Of a stretch of DNA of 64,000 bases, positions 59,003 through 64,000 are shown piece after piece. The notes under the pieces are model-generated. The model was not told the DNA's origin and did no database searches. It worked only from the letters and a program-made list of their open reading frames with translations. Positions within the stretch are counted from its first letter, which is position 1. The number at the start of each line of letters is the position of its first letter. The translations under genes and the position numbers were made by a program. The stretch is from positions 13,619,955 through 13,683,954 of the forward strand of contig OZ025869.1 of the NCBI GenBank assembly GCA_964019415.1. Direction: 5' to 3'. This DNA comes from Ianthella basta (lineage: Eukaryota > Porifera > Demospongiae > Verongiida > Ianthellidae).

Positions 59003-60830
59003 CATGCATATACGTACTTTGCATACCCTAATCACACTTGGTGCCCCATACGCACATTGCATGCATGTGGGCACAAATGCACACGTACGTACACCAACAC
59101 TTGTGACAGATAGTCAGACCATTTAGTCTATCTTAACAATACACAGATACACCTGGTGGCCTCTCATAATCCTGCATATGGACTGTCAATAATACTTATC
59201 TATGTTGTCACATATTTTCTATGCACATTTTCTACAAAACCAGGCGTTATTACTGGTTTATACGTAGATAGTGTCTTCACTGATGATAGAGTTCTTTTCT
59301 GCAAGTCTTTCTTGTAACGTCATTGCAAAGGGTAGCAGTTTTGTCATGCATACGTACGTATTGTCAGGCCTGAAGTGTGAAGCACTGAAAGAACCTGAGA
59401 ACTGCTTCTTTCATCTGGGATCATTTTACACACTTGTACACGTTGTGTGTGAGTTTTGTATGGTATGAGATTCACAGGACAGTAGAAGGTGAAGAGTTCA
59501 TCACAGGTGCATGACTCTTGAGGTTGCTTTCCCTCTGTACCTGTTCACAGTCAATACATTAATGTTTGATATACAGTCAATTTGACTGAAATGGCAAATG
59601 GTTGAATGAGCAACTGCTGCTTGCCTCTGCCTCACGGCTATTGTCCAGTGCTGCTATGCCATCACACCATTTGCCACGTAATAGTTAAATGCTACCCAAC
59701 AGGTATCAACTGAGTGCTGAGTGGTCAAATCCTGTATACACAGATTGGTCAGCATTTAATTGTTCTATATCCCAACTAATAGGCTAGCAGTTTGACTTAT
59801 ACGTAGCTGTTCTTCCTAGCAATGTCCTTGCCCGCTGGACGTCTATCAAAAAATAGAGCCCTCTGATGTCATCTCCAAAGCCTCAAGACCAGTCTACAAG
59901 GTTTAGGAACAGAGAATAGATGCCTGTTACCATGGCAATGGGGTCTACCATTTTAACAACCATTCTGAAATTGACCGTACATACGTACATACGGGCAACT
60001 TTTGAACTTAACTAGAGTTGGCAAGTTCACACTAAGTTGATATGATATGTTATTACCTCGAGCTTAGGAAACACCCACACAAGCACTGTGCATTTAGCGT
60101 GAACGTCTTTTGCATCACTGCACTTGCTCATAACTTTCATCTTCACTTCTTCATCTCATTTGCTGTCTCTCCTCCCGCTCCTTCCCATCCCTTAGCCCCT
60201 GTGCTGCTCAACATCGGCTTCACTAAAGGCTGGCATACCACAATGTGTATAGACGTAACCCCAACCTCTCCCGTCAAAGACGGCCTTCCCTTGAGATGGT
60301 TCCAGCCGGGAGTGTGGTCCTTCCTATTTGGCTTCTCAAAGTTACCAGAGCTTGTGGACACCCTCTTCATCGTCCTTCGCAAGCAGAAACTCATCTTCCT
60401 CCACTGGTACCACCACATTACAGTGTTCACCTACTGCTGGTACTACTATTCCCATATGATATCCACAGTGCAGTGGTTCATGGTGATGAACTATTTCGTA
60501 CACTCTATTATGTATTTCTACTATGCCATTCGCGCTGGCGGAATCTGTAGGCCACCAAAATGGGTTAATATGTTCATTACAATTCTCCAACTCTTACAGA
60601 TGGTCGGAGGTGTGATTATTAACGCCCGAATCGCAATGAATATTGGTAACCCAGACTTCTATTGTGATGGCGTTATCGAAACTACCTATTTTCACGTAAT
60701 TGTATCTTTTGCCATGTACGGGAGCTATTTTATACTCTTCCTGCACTTCTTCTACACTGCTTACTTCACCAAGCCAGCTAGCATCGACAAGGAGTCAAAC
60801 GGAGCCATCTCTGCAAAGAAGCTGGAGTGA
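58583..60830 (+). CDS. ELOVL6: Very long chain fatty acid elongase, ELOVL6 type
   Basis: 3-ketoacyl-CoA synthase of the ER membrane, which condenses malonyl-CoA with a fatty acyl-CoA in the first step of chain elongation. Exons 58583-58808 and 60196-60830 join in phase 1 to give 286 residues, a usual ELOVL length. Diagnostic motifs are KLPELVDTLFIVLRKQ, the catalytic histidine box HWYHH (HxxHH), and MNYFVHSIMYFYYAIRA. The N-terminal KFDYERVSSYM and the GLYRTG at the exon junction match the ELOVL3/6 subgroup, which prefers saturated C12-C16 acids. Several hydrophobic segments are visible. The end, AKKLE, is a dilysine KKxx ER retrieval signal. The ELOVL6 label is by resemblance; a sponge protein may be equally close to ELOVL3. 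Confidence 0.93.
58926..59002. repeat. (CA)n microsatellite in the elongase intron
   Basis: CA run with CG interruptions at its left end, in the single coding intron. Confidence 0.95.
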
Positions 60831-61853
60831 TTAGAGCATGATGCGTGTTATATTATCTCGACATAATGTATTATTCATGTTTTTATATGAATAATATAAT
60901 ATATAAGTTATTAGCTCTTTTGACTCAATTATATTATTGCACTGTTGTATATACAGTTATTCATATTAGCAGGACTGAAGAATGTGGTCGTGTTTATGAA
61001 TATAATTGTAAAATGTTGTTACACAGTGAAGTGTGTGGTATTTACAATACTGCATGGTATCTAAAGATACATGTACTTGTTGTGGCACCTCTGAATTCAA
61101 TGAAGTGTATATATAAACTATCTGTAGTAAGCATATCTAGCTGCTTGTGATCACGACTTGTTACAGACTTCCCAGTTCCCAGTCCCAGAAGTTATAGCTT
61201 TATAATAATTATATCTAGTATAATATACCAGAGCTAAGAATTTACACATGTCACGTATACACTCAATCACAGGTATATCAGATGATGAGAATGTAAACCC
61301 ACTTCATAGTAAGTGATGGAGAACGGACCACTGTTAATTATAATTCTGCAATTTAATGTATTTACTTATATCACTCTACACATATTGCATGGCCTGGGTT
61401 GGTCTTTAGGGGGTTTTGTGACAGTGTTGACTTCTACGCAGATTTGTAGCCTTTTCAGCAGCAGTACTCACTAATGGGAACATGCAGCTTGCATTACTAG
61501 CTACATGCAAAACTAAAAACTGCCAGTTTTGCATGTAAGTCACGTTTAAGGCCTATGGAGCCAAAGATCCGCAATTCATAAGGTGTGAACTTCACTACAT
61601 ACACTGCTCGTCCTTTTTCGAACAACCCCATCCAGGTATTAATCCACTTGAATGCAAACATGCACACAATTTAAAGCAATGTCCGCATACATTGAATTCA
61701 TGTATGTGCAAACATGTGCAAACAGGAGTGTAAATTCATGCACACATTCGCTCCTGGTACAAAACACACTGTACATAATAAAGATGAATACAAAAGTGTA
61801 CAAAACTTAGTTTTATGTATCAGAGCAGCAGCTAAAAGTTAGTCCCCAGATCA
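60831..61853. other. Convergent 3' regions of the elongase and minus-strand genes
   Basis: AT-rich 3' flank. A plus-strand aataaa near 61778 could serve the elongase only if its 3' untranslated part is about 950 bases long. No other feature is seen. Confidence 0.35.
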
Positions 61854-62453
61854 CTAAAGTCCAAGACGCTGGAACTCTTGCTCAATTGCATCCAGATCGG
61901 GAAGCTGCCCAGGAGGGAGGACGTTAAACTGTCTCACATTAACGGCAATGAAGTCCCCTCCAACGTTATGGTTCCACACCAGTTGTAGCAGGTAAGTGTG
62001 TTGGGGTTGAGGCGGACGACGGTCGATGATGACCATACGCTTGGTATACACAGCATGCCCCCTTGCCTGTACACCTGGGAACGGGAATAGGGCCCTCACC
62101 ATATCACGAATGCTCTCCATTTCGCCGTCATTCAGTCCCAAGTCGTGATGAACATTCTGCCCACCGTTGGTGTGGTCCGTTCCTTCTACATGAGCATTTC
62201 CAGGTGCACTCACTTGTCCGCTCAAGCACCAAACAGTCAGGGACGCAAGGTACGGCATCACTGTGCGCCATTGGTCGTGATGGCCCACTGCACGTCTGTC
62301 ATTCCTCCCGACTAACGGGCCTAAGGTAGACGCAAACGCGTTAGCAAAGTTCTGTGGAAGAATGGCTTCCAGAATTCCTCGGACCACTTCTTGGTCTTCG
62401 CGATACAACTCCAACTCTCCATTGGCATTACCGGCCATTTTGTAAGATAACAT
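61854..62453 (-). CDS. Intronless protein of unknown function
   Basis: An uninterrupted frame on the minus strand opens MLSYKMAGNANGELELY at 62453 (a second ATG at 62438 has the better context, aaaATGGCC) and ends EQEFQRLGL with TAG, giving 199 residues. I recognise no family. The segments DQEVVRGILEAILPQNFANAF and DGEMESIRDMVRALFPF look helical and similar to each other in spacing, followed by a strand-rich end (TYLLQLVWNHNVGGDFIAVNVRQF). No signal peptide or TM is seen. Its GC content is higher than the surroundings, as for coding DNA. It is convergent with the elongase gene. Confidence 0.65.
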   Translation of the reverse strand: MLSYKMAGNANGELELYREDQEVVRGILEAILPQNFANAFASTLGPLVGRNDRRAVGHHDQWRTVMPYLASLTVWCLSGQVSAPGNAHVEGTDHTNGGQNVHHDLGLNDGEMESIRDMVRALFPFPGVQARGHAVYTKRMVIIDRRPPQPQHTYLLQLVWNHNVGGDFIAVNVRQFNVLPPGQLPDLDAIEQEFQRLGL

Positions 62454-64000
62454 CCGGCCTCCATTTTTAATTGGCCCGGAAGAAGGGACCACGACTCCCA
62501 GACAGCTTCACTTCCTTTTTAGTAGACTGGATGGAGCACGCGTATGGAATCAAGAATAACTTATGTTTTATCCATTGCTTACTCGCATTCAATGCCTAAT
62601 GTTATGATATTGTTTGCATAAACACAGTACATTAGATATCAGATGAATCACAATGCCCACTATAGCTAAGCCACAGTCAGCTAGCTACCTAGTCTAGCTA
62701 TATAGCTAATGAACAAAGAGAAATTGAAAATCACTTATATATATAGGTATATGGCATATCATTAAATACAACCTGATTGGTGAATGCTTGCCTGAATGGA
62801 TACTTTGATTCACTTTATTTGTGAATCATATTCTGTTTTTCAAATATGTCTGCAAGGCCATTGGAACTTTGCATCAGGGTTGATGTCATGCTCTGGACAT
62901 GCAAAGATTTTCAGCAAAAGTAGCAGTAACTAATCATTTGCTATATGAGATTAGCTTTTATGACTAAGGGTGGTCTGCATTCAATAAGCGCATGGAGGAT
63001 TGGCAATGAAGTATGAATGGTTGTTTCTAACATTTGCACTGCAGTCATACACAAACTGTTATATGCAAGTTCCATTGGCAATATGTGCATAATAAGTATT
63101 ATTGGGTAAGTAATTTAAGCAGCAAGCATGCGATATGTATATATTATGGATTCAAACTCATGCAATTCCCTTAAGTTGTGCAAATGACTGATAACCAAGC
63201 ATGAATTAGGTGTGGCAGGACAAGCAGACTATCACACACCTTGTATTCCCATAGCTGTACACCACATCCTACCACACCATATGTTGTCAGTACTGTTATC
63301 TTCATTGAAGCTATATACTAACTATTATAAATAGTATAATACAGTTACTATAATGGTATACAGAATTATATGCATGTTGTACTGTACTATTCAGTTATAT
63401 TTATGGCTGCTGCTTGCATGTAATGCATGCACAGTAGCCACAGTGGTAATTCTGTTAACATGTTGCTTTGCCATGTTACATGAGAATTCATTCAGGTTGT
63501 GATTATCAAGTTACTAATAGCCAAAATAGTCTTGTGTACTCAGTAGCAGCAGCAGTGTAGTGATGTCATTACAGTAACTGAGGAAGCTCCCAGACAGGCG
63601 AGGCCAAATCCTTTTATGTGCAATTGCAAGCTAAGCCTCCTTCCATTTAACTAGCAAGCTATACGCATACAACTGGTTTCCCTAAAGTAATAAATGTAAG
63701 GTCACTGATTCGAATTCAAGGTGTACAATTGTCCACAAAACCAATTGTAATAGAATATGGTAAGACATGAATGCTACATGCGTTTATTTGCACACAAAAT
63801 GTCTTACAGCTAATCCTAGTGAACAGGAGACTTCTCCACATGTGGACACTTACAATGGAGCAACACCGTTCCATTGAAAGCCACTAGATGCAGTGAGAAC
63901 TCTGACTTGCCACACCTGTAGCTATAGCTAGTCTATAAGGCTTAGCTCTAAATTTGACAGAGGTCACTCAGTACATGCATGACCATATGCACACACATGT
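62454..64000. other. Right-hand flank, no gene supported
   Basis: AT-rich sequence upstream of the unknown minus-strand gene. A gattcgaattcaagg phrase near 63707 recalls a tRNA B box, but no tRNA fold surrounds it. Nothing else is recognised. Confidence 0.4.

Noticed and set aside
63700-63730. Phrase like a tRNA B box (gattcgaattc)
   Set aside because: No A box or cloverleaf could be built around it.

Overview
The window looks like nuclear DNA of a sponge (demosponge). This is inferred from compact genes with many short GT-AG introns, AT-rich intergenic DNA full of small inverted-repeat elements and CA/GT microsatellites, and scavenger-receptor (SRCR) plus fibronectin III (FN3) receptor tyrosine kinases of a kind expanded in sponges. 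No species can be named from sequence alone.

The main content is a tandem array of receptor tyrosine kinase genes on the + strand. Each has a TANDEM PAIR of tyrosine kinase domains behind one transmembrane helix. Gene A (1122-8633) enters from the left edge, so its 5' part is missing. Gene B (28926-45237) is complete: signal peptide, seven SRCR domains, two FN3 domains, one TM segment, kinase 1, a proline-rich linker, kinase 2 and a tyrosine-free tail ending in a PDZ-ligand-like T-x-L. I could phase all 30 exons into a 2035-residue protein. Gene C (48335-56682) keeps the signal peptide and the whole cytoplasmic part, but has lost all SRCR and FN3 exons and carries an in-frame stop in kinase 2. 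A fourth unit survives only as a deleted pseudogene (24707-25416). In all three genes the two kinase domains have nearly the same seven-exon layout, so the second kinase probably arose by duplication inside an ancestral gene. Both domains keep the ATP-binding Lys, HRD, DFG and APE motifs, so this is not an obvious JAK-like pseudokinase/kinase pair.

Between genes A and B lies a minus-strand gene (21061 to 11389) for a TKL-type protein kinase followed by a coiled coil. A CpG-rich stretch in its large intron carries a second possible first exon, so it may make two products or be two genes. Its introns hold two inverted-repeat transposable elements and a three-copy repeat. A third inverted-repeat element lies at 9185-9541.

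Right of gene C are an ELOVL6-type fatty acid elongase (58583-60830, +) and, convergent to it, an unrecognised intronless protein gene (62453-61854, -). Intergenic sequence is mostly duplicated flanking DNA of the receptor genes, or shows nothing recognisable. No tRNA, rRNA or CRISPR was seen. No LTR or retrovirus-like element was identified.
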